Below are positions 47,074 to 57,391 of a stretch of DNA of 64,000 nt, piece after piece. The position numbers and the translations under genes are program-made. Within the stretch, counting starts at the first letter, position 1. Each line of letters starts with the position of its first letter. The stretch lies in NCBI GenBank assembly GCA_002070755.1, contig MWDY01000176.1, positions 3,670-67,669 of the forward strand, read 5' to 3'. Source of the stretch: Spirochaetes bacterium ADurb.Bin110. GTDB taxonomy: Bacteria > Spirochaetota > Spirochaetia > Treponematales > Rectinemataceae. Below the pieces are notes generated by a model. It had not been told where the DNA came from, searched no databases, and saw only the letters and a list, made by a program, of their open reading frames with translations.

Positions 47074-48174
47074 ATGAGATTTGTATGCGATAGAGATACT
47101 TTTGCAAAAGAGATAGCAATCGCACAGGACATTATCGCTTCGAAAAATGCATTTTCAATTATGTCCAATGTCTATCTTGAAGTCGTGGATTCTAGATTGA
47201 TCATAAAGGCAACAGACGCCAAGGTTGGCTTCGAGACGGAGATTCCTATTTCAGATGGCGAGCCTGGGGCGCTTACGGTATTCTGCGACAAGCTAATGGC
47301 GATTACCAATTCAATTCCCGAAGGAGACATGATTCTAGAGCAGCATGATTCGCTAATTGAGATCAAAACGCTCTCCAGGAATGTACGCTTTCAACTTAAG
47401 ACAATAGCTGGGGACAAATATCCAGTTATTCCAGATATAGAAGAGAATCAGTATTTTCCGCTTAAGGCTCGTGACTTGCGAAAAATGATAAGCCAGACCA
47501 TTTTTTCTGTTTCTAATGATGAGACAAGGTTCTTTATGAATGGTGTCTTCATCGAAAAGCTTCCCGAAAGCGAATTGGTTATGGTAGCGACAGATGGCCG
47601 TAGACTTGCTTATATATCTATAGAGGAAGGGAATATTCCAGATTTTCGCCCTGCGATAATTCCGCCCAAAGTGCTGTCTGTAATTCTAAAGCGCGCTTCT
47701 GACGAAGGTCAAATATACATGGCTATAAGCGAGAAGAATGTTTTCTTCCGTTTTGGTAATTACGAGTTGACAAGCTATCTCATAGAAGGGAGATTTCCAA
47801 ATTACCAGAAAGTCATTCCGCAAAATCAACGTCAAAAGTTCACTGTGTCAAAAAATGAACTGCTTTCGGCGCTTCGGCGTGTTTCACTTTTTGTCGAGAG
47901 ATCGAATAAAGTTATTTTTGATATTTCTAGAAGAGGCCTGGTCATTAAATCCGAAGAGACAGAGCTCGGCGCGGCTCGCGAAGAGCTAGCTTGTGAATAT
48001 GATGGCGATGACGTGGTAATTTTTCTGAACTTAAGGTATTTAGAGGATCCTCTTAAGGTTATGGACAGCGAGAATATCACTATCGAGTTCAGCGATCCAA
48101 CTAGAGCAATCACTCTGAGGCCTGAGCCTGCCTCGAACTATTTCCATGTCATGATGCCTATACAGCAGCCATAG
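47074..48174 (+). CDS. dnaN: DNA polymerase III beta sliding clamp
   Basis: The 366-residue beta clamp has the three-domain pattern of DnaN: FCDKLMAITNSIPEGDM, FSVSNDETRFFMNGVFIE, VATDGRRLAYI and the ending RPEPASNYFHVMMPIQ. It tethers the polymerase to DNA. GGAGG lies upstream of the ATG. The stop is immediately followed by the recF start. Confidence 0.97.
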   Translation: MRFVCDRDTFAKEIAIAQDIIASKNAFSIMSNVYLEVVDSRLIIKATDAKVGFETEIPISDGEPGALTVFCDKLMAITNSIPEGDMILEQHDSLIEIKTLSRNVRFQLKTIAGDKYPVIPDIEENQYFPLKARDLRKMISQTIFSVSNDETRFFMNGVFIEKLPESELVMVATDGRRLAYISIEEGNIPDFRPAIIPPKVLSVILKRASDEGQIYMAISEKNVFFRFGNYELTSYLIEGRFPNYQKVIPQNQRQKFTVSKNELLSALRRVSLFVERSNKVIFDISRRGLVIKSEETELGAAREELACEYDGDDVVIFLNLRYLEDPLKVMDSENITIEFSDPTRAITLRPEPASNYFHVMMPIQQP

Positions 48175-49293
48175 ATGGCATTCGAGCATATACGAATTGC
48201 CCAATTCAGGAACATAGAAGAAGCAGAACTGGAATTGGGCAGCGGCAATATCTTTCTTCTTGGTGAGAATGGTCAAGGAAAAACGAACTTCCTTGAAGCC
48301 TTGTACTGCCTGAGTTATGGTAATTCCTTCCGGACTCATCAAGACCGAGAACTTATAATGCACGGGAAATCGGATTTTCTCCTGCGAGCTGAATGGAGTG
48401 AGCCAAGCTATATAATACGCGATCAAATATCGTTTAGATATCTACCAGAAGGCCGTAAGGAAATATTGCTCAACGAAAAGCAGCTCTCTGACAGAAAAGA
48501 GCTTGTCGCCCATAATCCTTCTGTTGTGTTCTGCCATGAAGATCTGGCTTTTGCCTCCGGAGCGCCTGAGGAGCGGCGATTCTTTTTCGATCAATGTGCT
48601 GGTATGCTTTGGCTCGAATATATCGATTTGTTACGTTCTTTTAGGCGATTGTTGAAACATCGAAACGTAGCATTGAAAACCGATACCTTTAGTGTCCTTG
48701 ATACGCTCGACGAACAGCTTGCGCGCTATGGCTCTGAGCTCATGTTATACCGCAAGAAACTATCGCGCCTTTTTGAGGATCATTTTCCAGAAAGATATGA
48801 GCAAGTCTCTCAACTGGGGACGGAGGTTTCGATTCAGTACAGACCAAACTGGCCCGAAGAAGCATCTTTGTCCGAGATTGTGGAAATCTTGGCGCATAGA
48901 CGGCAGAGAGATATCGAAGCAGGCACGACATTATCGGGGCCACATCGTGACAGATGGGTATTTACCACTGAAAGCCGGGATTTTTCTGCTTTTGCGTCGA
49001 CGGGTCAACTTCGACTGGCCTCTCTTGTTTTGCGTGTAGTACAAGTATACCTTTTCTCGGAACTGTCTCAAAGCGGAAAACCTCGGTTTCCGGTGCTTTT
49101 GCTTGACGATGTGCTTCTGGAGCTCGATGTGGCAAAGCGGCGAAGGTTTTTTTCGCTCCTGCCGGCAAAAGATTCGGGCGCACAATCGGTTTTCACCTTT
49201 CTGCCCGAAGAACCATGGCGAGAATATGCAAATCGGTCTACAATAGTTTACAAGGTTAGCCATGGACGATTCTCGCGTGAAGAAAGCATCTGA
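48175..49293 (+). CDS. recF: DNA replication and repair protein RecF
   Basis: RecF helps load RecA at gaps. The 372 residues contain LLGENGQGKTNFLEALY (Walker A), GPHRDRWVF with the signature region, the STGQLRLASLVLR segment and VLLLDDVLLELDVAKRRRF (Walker B). The ATG abuts the dnaN stop. One copy of the 13-bp repeat is read as Gly-Thr-Glu-Val before SIQYRPNW, the only copy in the conserved origin block. Confidence 0.95.
   Translation: MAFEHIRIAQFRNIEEAELELGSGNIFLLGENGQGKTNFLEALYCLSYGNSFRTHQDRELIMHGKSDFLLRAEWSEPSYIIRDQISFRYLPEGRKEILLNEKQLSDRKELVAHNPSVVFCHEDLAFASGAPEERRFFFDQCAGMLWLEYIDLLRSFRRLLKHRNVALKTDTFSVLDTLDEQLARYGSELMLYRKKLSRLFEDHFPERYEQVSQLGTEVSIQYRPNWPEEASLSEIVEILAHRRQRDIEAGTTLSGPHRDRWVFTTESRDFSAFASTGQLRLASLVLRVVQVYLFSELSQSGKPRFPVLLLDDVLLELDVAKRRRFFSLLPAKDSGAQSVFTFLPEEPWREYANRSTIVYKVSHGRFSREESI
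48816..48828 (+). repeat. 13-bp GGGACGGAGG repeat, copy 19
   Basis: This copy is inside recF on the coding strand. It is the first copy to the right of dnaA and has the G-rich form on the plus strand. Confidence 0.75.
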
Positions 49294-49594
49294 GATTCTT
49301 TCTCGTTTTTTCGACGACAATGTGTTCGAGGCTGCTACGCAATTTGCGGCTTTTAGATCGACGTGGAAAAAGATCGTTGGTGAGCGTCTTGCCGATCATT
49401 CCAAGCCTAAAGGTATAGCGCATCACTGTCTTATCGTCTCCACCGAACATTCAGGATGGATCCAGCTTCTGCAACTGAACCAGGAGAAGATATTGGCGCG
49501 AATATCGAAGAGCTATCCTGAGTTGGAGATAACCGGGCTTGCTTTTACGATAGAAGACAAGAAAGAGGCTTCGTCGACGCTAGAGCCTGAGTAG
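49262..49594 (+). CDS. DciA-like protein (DUF721)
   Basis: This 110-residue protein has the DUF721 pattern: WKKIVGERLADHSKPKGI, LIVSTEHSGWIQLLQLNQEKILARI. DciA proteins load or activate the replicative helicase in bacteria that lack DnaC/DnaI. The gene overlaps the end of recF by 32 bp, and this position next to recF is common for the family. The rest of the small protein is charged. Confidence 0.8.
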   Translation: MDDSRVKKASEILSRFFDDNVFEAATQFAAFRSTWKKIVGERLADHSKPKGIAHHCLIVSTEHSGWIQLLQLNQEKILARISKSYPELEITGLAFTIEDKKEASSTLEPE

Positions 49595-49720
49595 TGCAAA
49601 GGCGGTTGACCAAAGGCTCTTTTGCAGTCTATACTCCAGCGCTTGATTATGCAATTTTCCGGTTGCAGTGAAAGATCTTAGGAAGGGCGCATGCAGCCGT
49701 TTACGCAAGGAGAATAGACC

Positions 49721-49876
49721 ATGAAACGCACCTATCAGCCGAGCCGAGTTAAGCGCAATAGAAAATTCGGTTTTCGTGCCAGAATGAAGACTAAAAGCGG
49801 CCGTCAGATTCTTAGCAGAAGAAGAGCAAAAGGCAGGATAAAGCTCTCTGTCTCAGATGAGAAGAAGAAGTACTGA
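49721..49876 (+). CDS. rpmH: 50S ribosomal protein L34
   Basis: This 51-residue, strongly basic protein begins with [19 protein letters not shown], continues with [20 protein letters not shown], and is plainly L34. AAGGAG precedes the ATG. It overlaps the rnpA start by 20 bp, as the two genes often sit side by side. Confidence 0.96.
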   Translation: MKRTYQPSRVKRNRKFGFRARMKTKSGRQILSRRRAKGRIKLSVSDEKKKY

Positions 49877-50249
49877 AAATACCCAGAGCGGAATTCAGGA
49901 GGAACGGCAGGATCGGAGCTTTCCGAAGAGCCTTCGGGTGAGGAAAACCAAGGAAATCGATCTAATTTTTGAGAAAGGAGCGCGGTTTTCCTGTAAAGGC
50001 ATGAGAATGCATGTCCTTCTAAAGGAAGGGCAGGAAAGCCGAGTGGCATTTATTGCAGGGCGCGCTTTTTCTGGCGCAGTAACACGAAATAGAGCAAAAA
50101 GGCTAGCCCGAGAAGCTTGGCGACATATTCGTAATTCTGTCAAGCCGGGGTTTGATATAGTATTCGTGCTCTATCCTGGGCTTGAAACATTTGTAGATTG
50201 TTACAGCGCAATGCAGTATCTGCTTCGCAAGGCGGATTTGCTGTTATGA
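49857..50249 (+). CDS. rnpA: ribonuclease P protein component
   Basis: RnpA is the protein subunit of RNase P, which trims tRNA 5' ends. The 130 residues contain [19 protein letters not shown] and the signature [16 protein letters not shown]. The 30-residue N-terminal extension before the core is encoded partly within rpmH. The gene ends in ATGA overlap with yidD. Confidence 0.92.
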   Translation: MRRRSTENTQSGIQEERQDRSFPKSLRVRKTKEIDLIFEKGARFSCKGMRMHVLLKEGQESRVAFIAGRAFSGAVTRNRAKRLAREAWRHIRNSVKPGFDIVFVLYPGLETFVDCYSAMQYLLRKADLLL

Positions 50250-50476
50250 ATATTATCAAACAAATATTCTCGTTTCCTTTATTGATAGCAATACGCTTAT
50301 ACCAGCTCTTTATTTCACCTCTTTTTCAACCATCGTGCCGCTTTTACCCTACTTGTTCTTCTTATTCGTATGAAGCGATCCATAAGTATGGACCCTTGAA
50401 AGGGCTTTTGCTAGCTTTCAAGAGAATAATTCGCTGTCATCCAGGAAATCCAGGAGGCTATGATCCAGTACCATGA
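50246..50476 (+). CDS. yidD: membrane protein insertion efficiency factor YidD
   Basis: This 76-residue protein has [21 protein letters not shown] (the CRFxPTCS motif), [13 protein letters not shown] and the ending [13 protein letters not shown]. It assists YidC-mediated membrane insertion. I start at the ATG at 50246 that overlaps the rnpA stop. The frame is open 16 codons earlier, but the 76-residue form is the usual size. It overlaps yidC by 4 bp. Confidence 0.94.
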   Translation: MNIIKQIFSFPLLIAIRLYQLFISPLFQPSCRFYPTCSSYSYEAIHKYGPLKGLLLAFKRIIRCHPGNPGGYDPVP

Positions 50477-52584
50477 ATGAAATTAATGAACAGCAGACCA
50501 CCTCGAAAGAAGAACGTAGACGCATGATTTTAGCTGTGGTCCTATCCACGGTAATCGTAAGCGTTGGGTTTATTGTGCAGAATATACTTTTCCCGCCCGC
50601 CACTCAGCAGCAAACAACACAGAGTTCTGAACAAACAGGAGCGAATGGGCAAGCAATACCGCAGGAGCCGGGCTCAGCAACTCCTTCAAAAGCGCTGCCT
50701 TCTATTATCCCAATATCCACCGAGAACGCTCCTATAGCCAACATGATACCTGTTCCAACCACCGAAGAGCGCTATATTGTCGAGACCGATGTTATTCGCG
50801 CGACATTTACCAACGCGGGCGGAGAACTTGTCTCGTTAACCTTGAAAAAGCACAAGGATTTGAGGGATTCAAGAGGCGGAGTAGACATGGTTGTTGCTGG
50901 CTCCCAGGGTGCGGATGGGCTTTCTGTCTCCTTTGGTAAATCTTCCATACCAATGCGCGAGCTTATGAACGCCCAGTATCTAGATGAGAGCAAGAAGACA
51001 ATTGCCTTCTCGAGGATGTTCGAGGCAAAGATGGCAGGAAGCGACGAAAAAGTCCCCTTTATATTTAAGAAGATTTTTTCGTTCCGCGATGGAGAATATC
51101 TATTTGGTCTTGCGATTAGCATAGAACAGCCCGAAGGCAAGCCTATTATTCTGGGAACAGACGGAGTTGCCTATAGAATCGACCTTGGGCCACAGATTGG
51201 TCCTCGCTTCGATCAAATGCCTAAGAATGCTGATTACCGAAAATATATCGCCGAAATAGATGGCAAGAAAAAGAACCAGAAGCTCAAGCCCAACACCTCA
51301 GACACCATAGCACCGAATGCAAGTTGGGTGGCATTATCTGGCAAATACTTTACATTCATCGCGGCTCCACAAGCGCCCTTATCAGCTTACGAAATATCAA
51401 CTAACCAGGATCCGCTTATTAACCAGACCAATAGTCTGGGGCTTTTGCGAAGCACGTTTTCCGGTGCTTCGATTATCGATACTTACTATTTCTATTTTGG
51501 GCCCAAGACCTCGGCAGAGTTAGGGAAGTATGAGTATGCGGACAAGAATGGATTTGGTCTTTCCAACCTAAAATTAGAAGACGCCATGGAAGGATCGGGG
51601 ATTTTAGGATGGCTGGAAAGCATATTGAAATTTTTGCTCAATGTTTTTTATCGCTTAATTCCTAATTACGGTGTAGCTATCATTCTCGTTACAGTGCTGA
51701 TAAAGCTGTTATTTTACCCGCTTACCAAGAAGGGGTCGCTCGCTACGGCGAGAATGTCGGAGCTTCAGCCCAAGATGCAGGAATTGCAAACCAAGTATAA
51801 GAATAATCCACAGAAGCTCAATCAGGAGATGGCCGAGCTATACAAGCGAGAACATTACAACCCAATGTCTGGCTGTCTGCCAATGCTAATCCAATTTCCC
51901 TTATTCATTGCAATGTACAATCTATTCAACAATCACTTCGAGCTCAGAGGAGCAATGTTCATACCAGGCTGGATAAACGATCTATCTTTGCCAGAAAGCC
52001 TTGTAAATTTTGGCAATTTTAGAATACCTCTTCTTGGATGGAACGATTTGAGGGCATTGCCCATCATATATCTATTTAGCCAATTATTGTATGGCAAGTT
52101 CACCCAGGCTCCTCAAAGCACCCAAAGCAACAATCCACAGGCTAATCAGATGAAGTTCATGATGTACGGTATGCCTATCATGTTCTTTTTCATTCTTTAT
52201 GATGTGCCTGCCGGGCTTCTGATCTATTGGATTACAAACAATATCCTGACGATTGCTCAACAGGTGCTAATCAATAATATGATGAAAAAACGCAAGATAG
52301 CCAGCGCCGAAATAGCAGCTGGAGGAATGCCAGCTTCTGGAGCAGTTAGTGCTGGTCCGCGATTAACGACAGGCAAGAGCTCCGCGATAGATACAAAAGC
52401 TAAGACCGTTGGCAGAGAACCCGCAAAAGAAGGTTTTTCGGAAAGAGTGACAAAATGGCTGGAAAAGCAGGCCGCTGAGGCTGAAAAAGCAAGCGGTTCT
52501 GCTTCTGCAAGAAAAAAAGGTGAAGGCCGCACCTCTAGTTCTGATAGATTGTCAGAACCACGGAAAAATAAGGCCAAGAAATAG
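50473..52584 (+). CDS. yidC: membrane protein insertase YidC
   Basis: YidC inserts and folds inner-membrane proteins. The 703 residues hold an N-terminal membrane helix ([19 protein letters not shown]), a large periplasmic domain as in Gram-negative YidC, and the conserved five-helix core with [39 protein letters not shown] and [20 protein letters not shown] charged tail of about 100 residues rich in Ala, Lys and Ser follows, probably cytosolic and ribosome-binding. Confidence 0.95.
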   Translation: MNEINEQQTTSKEERRRMILAVVLSTVIVSVGFIVQNILFPPATQQQTTQSSEQTGANGQAIPQEPGSATPSKALPSIIPISTENAPIANMIPVPTTEERYIVETDVIRATFTNAGGELVSLTLKKHKDLRDSRGGVDMVVAGSQGADGLSVSFGKSSIPMRELMNAQYLDESKKTIAFSRMFEAKMAGSDEKVPFIFKKIFSFRDGEYLFGLAISIEQPEGKPIILGTDGVAYRIDLGPQIGPRFDQMPKNADYRKYIAEIDGKKKNQKLKPNTSDTIAPNASWVALSGKYFTFIAAPQAPLSAYEISTNQDPLINQTNSLGLLRSTFSGASIIDTYYFYFGPKTSAELGKYEYADKNGFGLSNLKLEDAMEGSGILGWLESILKFLLNVFYRLIPNYGVAIILVTVLIKLLFYPLTKKGSLATARMSELQPKMQELQTKYKNNPQKLNQEMAELYKREHYNPMSGCLPMLIQFPLFIAMYNLFNNHFELRGAMFIPGWINDLSLPESLVNFGNFRIPLLGWNDLRALPIIYLFSQLLYGKFTQAPQSTQSNNPQANQMKFMMYGMPIMFFFILYDVPAGLLIYWITNNILTIAQQVLINNMMKKRKIASAEIAAGGMPASGAVSAGPRLTTGKSSAIDTKAKTVGREPAKEGFSERVTKWLEKQAAEAEKASGSASARKKGEGRTSSSDRLSEPRKNKAKK

Positions 52585-52616
52585 ACCATTGAATCTTTCA
52601 ATCAGGAGCGATCCAA

Positions 52617-53339
52617 ATGATATATGAGTTTGAAGGCAAGACCGAGCGCGAGGCTATGGAACTAGCCACTCAGGAGCTCGGCCTAGATACAAGTTCGTTC
52701 GATGTAGAGATCATCGAAAACCAAAGTGGCGGCTTGTTTAAGAAAGGAAAGGTACGCATCCGAGTCCATACCAAAGATGCTTCCTCTGTGAACAATCGGG
52801 CAAGAGAATCCGATGAGTACAATGAATTCGATGAAAAACAAGAAGCTCGAGAAGAGAGGCATATAGAGCCCCTTCCCATGGATGATTTCGAGAGCAAGAT
52901 TGTTGAGTGGACTAGTGAGGTGATCAATTTGATGGGTTACAGCGCTCAAGTCTCTATTGCTTTTAGGGAACCCAACAAGCTTGGCCTGCGTATAGATACC
53001 GACTCCGCCTCGATTCTTATCGGGAAAAAGGGTAGGAACATCGATTCGTTGCAGCTTTTAGCAAATGTCTATGCGGGCAATCTTGGCCATAGCGACATCA
53101 AGATCGTCCTCGATTCCGAGAATTACCGTTTGCGACGCGAAGAAGCACTGGTCAGAATCGCATACAAAACCGCAGAGGAAGTGCGTAGCACAGGGCGTTC
53201 CATACTGCTTGAGCCTATGAATCCTTTCGAGCGTCGAATTATCCATACGACCCTCAATGATATCATTGATATAGAGACAAAGAGCGAGGGAGACGGCCTC
53301 ATGAAGCAAGTACGTGTAATGCTGAAAGGAAGAAATTAG
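52617..53339 (+). CDS. jag: Jag/KhpB RNA-binding protein
   Basis: This 240-residue protein has the Jag N-terminal domain (FEGKTEREAMELATQELG), an acidic linker, a KH domain (IGKKGRNIDSLQLLANVY), and an R3H domain with EPMNPFERRIIHTTLND. KhpB acts with KhpA as an RNA chaperone affecting cell division and elongation in Gram-positives. It closes the rpmH-rnpA-yidD-yidC-jag unit, and a terminator follows. Confidence 0.93.
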   Translation: MIYEFEGKTEREAMELATQELGLDTSSFDVEIIENQSGGLFKKGKVRIRVHTKDASSVNNRARESDEYNEFDEKQEAREERHIEPLPMDDFESKIVEWTSEVINLMGYSAQVSIAFREPNKLGLRIDTDSASILIGKKGRNIDSLQLLANVYAGNLGHSDIKIVLDSENYRLRREEALVRIAYKTAEEVRSTGRSILLEPMNPFERRIIHTTLNDIIDIETKSEGDGLMKQVRVMLKGRN

Positions 53340-53376
53340 CAAGCATTTTTGGACCTGACCTGAGAATAAGGAAGAA

Positions 53377-53408
53377 AGCGCCGCAGAACAATATAGCGGC
53401 GCTTTTTT
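53377..53408 (+). terminator. intrinsic terminator after jag
   Basis: AGCGCCGC / GCGGCGCT makes an 8-bp GC-rich stem with an 11-nt loop and is followed by TTTTT. It closes the origin-block operon. Confidence 0.92.
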
Positions 53409-53538
53409 AAGCCCACTTCGTTATGCTGAGATATCTTGTTCCTATGTTTCGTTCTGACATTCCCCCAAACCTTTCGTTCAAATATTCAATAACTTTTTAT
53501 CTTTTTATTGTACAACGAATACTTATGCTCTTTTTACC

Positions 53539-53568
53539 TTGACCACAATCGAATACTGGTGCTAATAT
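53539..53568 (+). promoter_or_regulatory. sigma-70 promoter candidate for rnf
   Basis: TTGACC and TAATAT are separated by 18 bp, about 100 bp before rnfC. The rest of the 330-bp jag-rnfC gap shows no other clear signal besides the terminator. Confidence 0.5.
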
Positions 53569-53669
53569 AGCTCGATTTTGTTATAATTTTCTATCATTTT
53601 ACATTGGATGCGAAGAGGATTGGATTCTTCGCGAGATCAAAGTAAATCTTCAAAGGAGACCTTTCCACT

Positions 53670-55031
53670 ATGTCAATCAGGACATTCAGGGGCGGGGCAC
53701 ATCCGTCCGAGAGAAAGGATCGCTCGCAGCATGCACCAATCGAAAAGGTGAGTTCTGTGCAGCAGGTGGTGATCCCTGTCAATCAGCATTTTGGTGCCCC
53801 AATTCAACCCCTAATCAAGGTCGGAGATTTTGTGAGGGCTGGGCAGAAGATAGCGGATGCAGAAGGTCGCATGACCGTACCTATCCATGCATCGATAGCA
53901 GGTGTGGTTAAGAAAATCGAACCGCGGATGCAATCGAATAACACAGAAGGTCTATGTATAGTAATCGAGCCAAAGGATCCACCGGAAGGAGAATCCGATA
54001 GGGAATTCATGCATCCTCTTGATCCTTTCGCTTGCAGGAAGGAAGAGGCGCTCGCGCGTATTCGCGAAGCAGGAATAATTGGCATGGGAGGAGCAGGATT
54101 TCCGGCTCATGTCAAGCTCGCTCCCACAAAGCCAATCTCTTTAGTCATTGCTAATGCGGCAGAGTGCGAACCTTACCTGACAATTGACGAAAGGACTCTC
54201 CTTGAGATGCCAGATAAGATCGTCGATGGTCTTTCGATAGTGATGAAAATTATAAGCGCATCCGAAGGTATCATAGCTATAGAGGAAAATAAGAAGTACG
54301 CAATTCCGCTGGTTCAGAAGGCCATCGAAGAGAATCCGCAAGTTAAGGCCGGCATGAAGATCGGTATTCAAGTCCTGAAGACCAAATATCCACAGGGCGG
54401 CGAAAAAATGCTTATCACGGCTATCACGGGCAGGCAGGTACCTTCCGGTGGTCTCCCTATGGATGTGGGCTGTGTGGTATCGAATGTGGGAACTCTATGT
54501 GCAATTGCTGACGCATTCAGAGAAGGAAAGCCACTTATAGAACGCGGATTTACAGTGACCGGAGGAGCTTGCAAGACTCCAAAGAACCTCATTGCACCTG
54601 TTGGGACCGTGGTGGCCGACCTTGCCAAATCCGGAATAATCGATATCGATGAAGAAACGCTTTCCAAAGTTGTCTTTGGCGGGCCAATGATGGGAGTTGC
54701 TGTACCGAGTACGGACATTCCGATACAAAAGAACACTTCGGGCGTGCTTCTAATGAGTGTCGAAGAAGCCTTGCGGTTTGAGGAAAAGACCTGCATCCGC
54801 TGTGGTAGCTGTATTCGAGCTTGCCCGATGAAGATTAGCCCCGCCTTGCTCGCTATTGCGATCGAGAGCGATAACTATGGCGAAGCTGAGAAGATCGGCC
54901 TTCAGGATTGTATCGAATGTGGTGCTTGCTCTTTTGTATGTCCAGCGCATCGTTATCTTGTGCAGCGCTTCAGGGTTGGGAAACAGGTGCTCCGTGCGCT
55001 GAAGCAGAAGGAGGCACAGAATGTCAGATAA
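53670..55031 (+). CDS. rnfC: Rnf complex subunit RnfC
   Basis: RnfC is the membrane-associated Fe-S/FMN subunit through which the Rnf ion pump exchanges electrons with NADH. The 453 residues include GMGGAGFPAHVKL (nucleotide-binding loop), NAAECEPYLTIDER, and two clusters CIRCGSCIRACPM and CIECGACSFVCPA for [4Fe-4S]. It starts the rnfCDGEAB operon and ends 11 bp inside rnfD. AAAGGAG precedes the ATG. Confidence 0.95.
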   Translation: MSIRTFRGGAHPSERKDRSQHAPIEKVSSVQQVVIPVNQHFGAPIQPLIKVGDFVRAGQKIADAEGRMTVPIHASIAGVVKKIEPRMQSNNTEGLCIVIEPKDPPEGESDREFMHPLDPFACRKEEALARIREAGIIGMGGAGFPAHVKLAPTKPISLVIANAAECEPYLTIDERTLLEMPDKIVDGLSIVMKIISASEGIIAIEENKKYAIPLVQKAIEENPQVKAGMKIGIQVLKTKYPQGGEKMLITAITGRQVPSGGLPMDVGCVVSNVGTLCAIADAFREGKPLIERGFTVTGGACKTPKNLIAPVGTVVADLAKSGIIDIDEETLSKVVFGGPMMGVAVPSTDIPIQKNTSGVLLMSVEEALRFEEKTCIRCGSCIRACPMKISPALLAIAIESDNYGEAEKIGLQDCIECGACSFVCPAHRYLVQRFRVGKQVLRALKQKEAQNVR

Positions 55032-56031
55032 GAAAATCATACTATCTTCCAGCCCACACACATTCTCGCCAGTCGATACGCCGCGCATTATGCTTTCTGT
55101 TGTAACGGCATTGGTGCCAGCGGCGGCCTATGGTATATATCTCTATGGATTGGCCGCCCTTGGAGTCATTCTTACTTCGATTACAGCGGCTGTGCTATCG
55201 GAATTCCTATTTCGAAAGCTTATTAAGGCTAGCACAACGGTTGGCGATTTTTCAGCTGTTGTCAGTGGGCTTCTGCTTGCGCTAGTTTTGCCTCCAGGCA
55301 CTCCTCTCTGGATGGTTGCGCTGGGTGCTGTCTTTGCGATTGTTGTAGCAAAGGAGTTCTTTGGTGGGCTCGGCGCGAATCCCTTCAATCCAGCGCTGAT
55401 TGGCCGCGCTTTTTTGCTCATGAGCTTCCCAGCTGCGATTACTAGCTGGAGCATGCCAAAAGGCCTTGCATTGCCAGCCGATGCTATTAGTGCTGCCACA
55501 CCGCTAAATCTAATCAAGCAGGGCAACTCATTGGTCGATGTAGCCAAATATTTCGGCGCGAGCGATATCGGGGCATTTTATCGTCAGCTATTCATGGGAT
55601 ACCGTCCCGGTACCATTGGAGAGAGCTCGATTTTGCTTGTGCTTTTGGGTGGGCTTTTTCTTCTTGCCATCGGAGTCATTCAGTGGATAGTGCCAGTATC
55701 GGTATTAGCATCTACATTTGTGTTCTCATGGCTTTTGGGAATGGATCCAGTGTTTAGTTTGTTGACTGGAGGTATAGCATTTGGCGCTTTCTTTATGGCA
55801 ACAGACTATGCTACAAGGCCACTGACAGAAAAAGGCCAGGCTCTCTATGGTATTGGTATTGGTTTGATTGCTGTTCTTATAAGGAAATTTGGCGGATATC
55901 CAGAGGGAGTGACCTATGCGATATTGATCATGAATGTTCTGACGCCTTTTCTCAATAAGCTCCGAACGAAAAAATATGGCTTTGTGCCTCCTCCCAAGCC
56001 TGTTAAGCCATCCAAGGAGGCTACAAAATGA
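55021..56031 (+). CDS. rnfD: Rnf complex subunit RnfD
   Basis: This membrane subunit of 336 residues carries covalent FMN. It has about nine hydrophobic helices, the GGLGANPFNPALIGRAFLL stretch, and the flavin-attachment region DAISAATPLNLI, where the Thr in SAAT corresponds to the FMN-bound Thr of SGAT in most RnfD/NqrB. Here Gly is replaced by Ala. The gene overlaps rnfC and rnfG. Confidence 0.94.
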   Translation: MSDKKIILSSSPHTFSPVDTPRIMLSVVTALVPAAAYGIYLYGLAALGVILTSITAAVLSEFLFRKLIKASTTVGDFSAVVSGLLLALVLPPGTPLWMVALGAVFAIVVAKEFFGGLGANPFNPALIGRAFLLMSFPAAITSWSMPKGLALPADAISAATPLNLIKQGNSLVDVAKYFGASDIGAFYRQLFMGYRPGTIGESSILLVLLGGLFLLAIGVIQWIVPVSVLASTFVFSWLLGMDPVFSLLTGGIAFGAFFMATDYATRPLTEKGQALYGIGIGLIAVLIRKFGGYPEGVTYAILIMNVLTPFLNKLRTKKYGFVPPPKPVKPSKEATK

Positions 56032-56747
56032 AAAAGACTAAGCTTGGCTTGATCCTTATGCTATATGCCTCGATTGCTTGCGCAAGTCTTGCGGTTGTCT
56101 ATGCCTTTACCAAAGACAGCATCGAAAGACAAAGCGAAATTCAACTGCAGACCTCCTTGAAAGATATCTTTCCGCAGGCAACTACCTTCGAGGTTGTCGA
56201 GGATCTTACAAGCCCAGAGCCAAATATCAGATTTGAATCGGTATATGAGGTAAAGAGCGACACTGTGCCTCTGGGATTGGCCATAAAGGCTTCAGGTCCA
56301 AGTTATGGAGGGAATGCGACCCTCTTAGTTGGCATTGATTTGCATCGCAGCATAGCGGGAGTAAGGATAATGGCGCTCAATGATACGCCGGGTCTTGGAA
56401 TGAATGCATCTAATCCGACTTATTATGTGGATAAAGCCAAAAAGGTGACGTTCTTAGGTCAATTCGAAGGAAAGTTTCTTACGGATCCCTTTGAGGTTAA
56501 GAAGGATGTCGCAGCGATTACGGCAGCAACAATAACGTCGAAGTCTCTCACCAAGATCATTAAGACCGCAGGCGATGCGGCAATCGCCTATATGGATCAG
56601 AAAGTTATGATAGCGTCGATGGAAGGCGAAAATCAAATCAGCGAAGAATCTGTTGGGGGATTTCCTGCGGCTTCCACGGGATCGTCCATAGGCGCATCGA
56701 TAGGGACAGCCAAAGAGAGCGCCCGGCCCCAGGCAGGAGGCAAGTGA
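56028..56747 (+). CDS. rnfG: Rnf complex subunit RnfG
   Basis: This 239-residue protein has one N-terminal membrane helix and a periplasmic FMN-binding domain. VRIMALNDTPGLGMNAS is typical. The flavinylation site is AITAATITSKSL, again with Ala at the Gly position of the usual SGAT motif. ApbE (24.4 kb) would attach the FMN. A Ser/Gly-rich tail of about 35 residues follows the conserved domain. Confidence 0.93.
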   Translation: MKKTKLGLILMLYASIACASLAVVYAFTKDSIERQSEIQLQTSLKDIFPQATTFEVVEDLTSPEPNIRFESVYEVKSDTVPLGLAIKASGPSYGGNATLLVGIDLHRSIAGVRIMALNDTPGLGMNASNPTYYVDKAKKVTFLGQFEGKFLTDPFEVKKDVAAITAATITSKSLTKIIKTAGDAAIAYMDQKVMIASMEGENQISEESVGGFPAASTGSSIGASIGTAKESARPQAGGK

Positions 56748-56749
56748 GA

Positions 56750-57391
56750 ATGAAAAAGCTATATTCAATTTTCAAACAAGGTATCATTTTTGATAATCCT
56801 TTATTGATGCTGATGATCGGGCTCTGTTCTGCCATTGCGGTAACGACGAATGTATCGAATGGCATTGGCATGGGTCTAGCAATGACTTTTGTCCTTCTTT
56901 TTTCGGAAATAATAATCTCCTTATTCCGAAACCTTATTCCTTCGATGATCCGAATGCCCGTATTTATCATTGTTATTGCAGCGTTTACTACAATTGTCGA
57001 CTTAATGATGAAGGCTTACTTTCCCGATCTTTCGAAGAGCATGGGCGTATTCATCCCATTGATTGTCGTCAACTGCATAATAATGGGGCGCGTGGAGGCC
57101 TTTGCGTCTAAGCAAAATCTGCAATCGGCGATTGCCGATGCGCTGGGAATGGGACTCGGCTATACCTGGGTTCTTATCGGTCTTGCTGCAATAAGAGAGT
57201 TGCTTGGAAATGGGACTTTTGCGGGGATTCAAGTCATGCCCGCCTCGTATGAACCGATTCTCTTCTTTATTTTACCGCCAGGAGGATTCTTTGTTTTCAG
57301 TCTGTTTATTTCCTTCAATATCTGGCTCAAGAAGAAAATGGAGGCATCTGAGCGCAAAAAAGAGCTGGTTTCTAAGAAGGAGGCCGCATAA
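56750..57391 (+). CDS. rnfE: Rnf complex subunit RnfE
   Basis: This integral membrane subunit has about 213 residues and six helices, including NPLLMLMIGLCSAIAVTT, VFIPLIVVNCIIMGRVEAFA and the DALGMGLGYTWVL segment. I start at the ATG at 56750, 9 bp behind AGGAGG. A GTG two codons earlier lies too close to that site. It pairs with RnfA, its internally related partner. Confidence 0.94.
   Translation: MKKLYSIFKQGIIFDNPLLMLMIGLCSAIAVTTNVSNGIGMGLAMTFVLLFSEIIISLFRNLIPSMIRMPVFIIVIAAFTTIVDLMMKAYFPDLSKSMGVFIPLIVVNCIIMGRVEAFASKQNLQSAIADALGMGLGYTWVLIGLAAIRELLGNGTFAGIQVMPASYEPILFFILPPGGFFVFSLFISFNIWLKKKMEASERKKELVSKKEAA

Noticed and set aside
48175..49320. long open frames antisense to recF and in other frames of yidC, glgX and rnf
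   Set aside because: They overlap strongly conserved genes entirely, show no motifs and are frame shadows.
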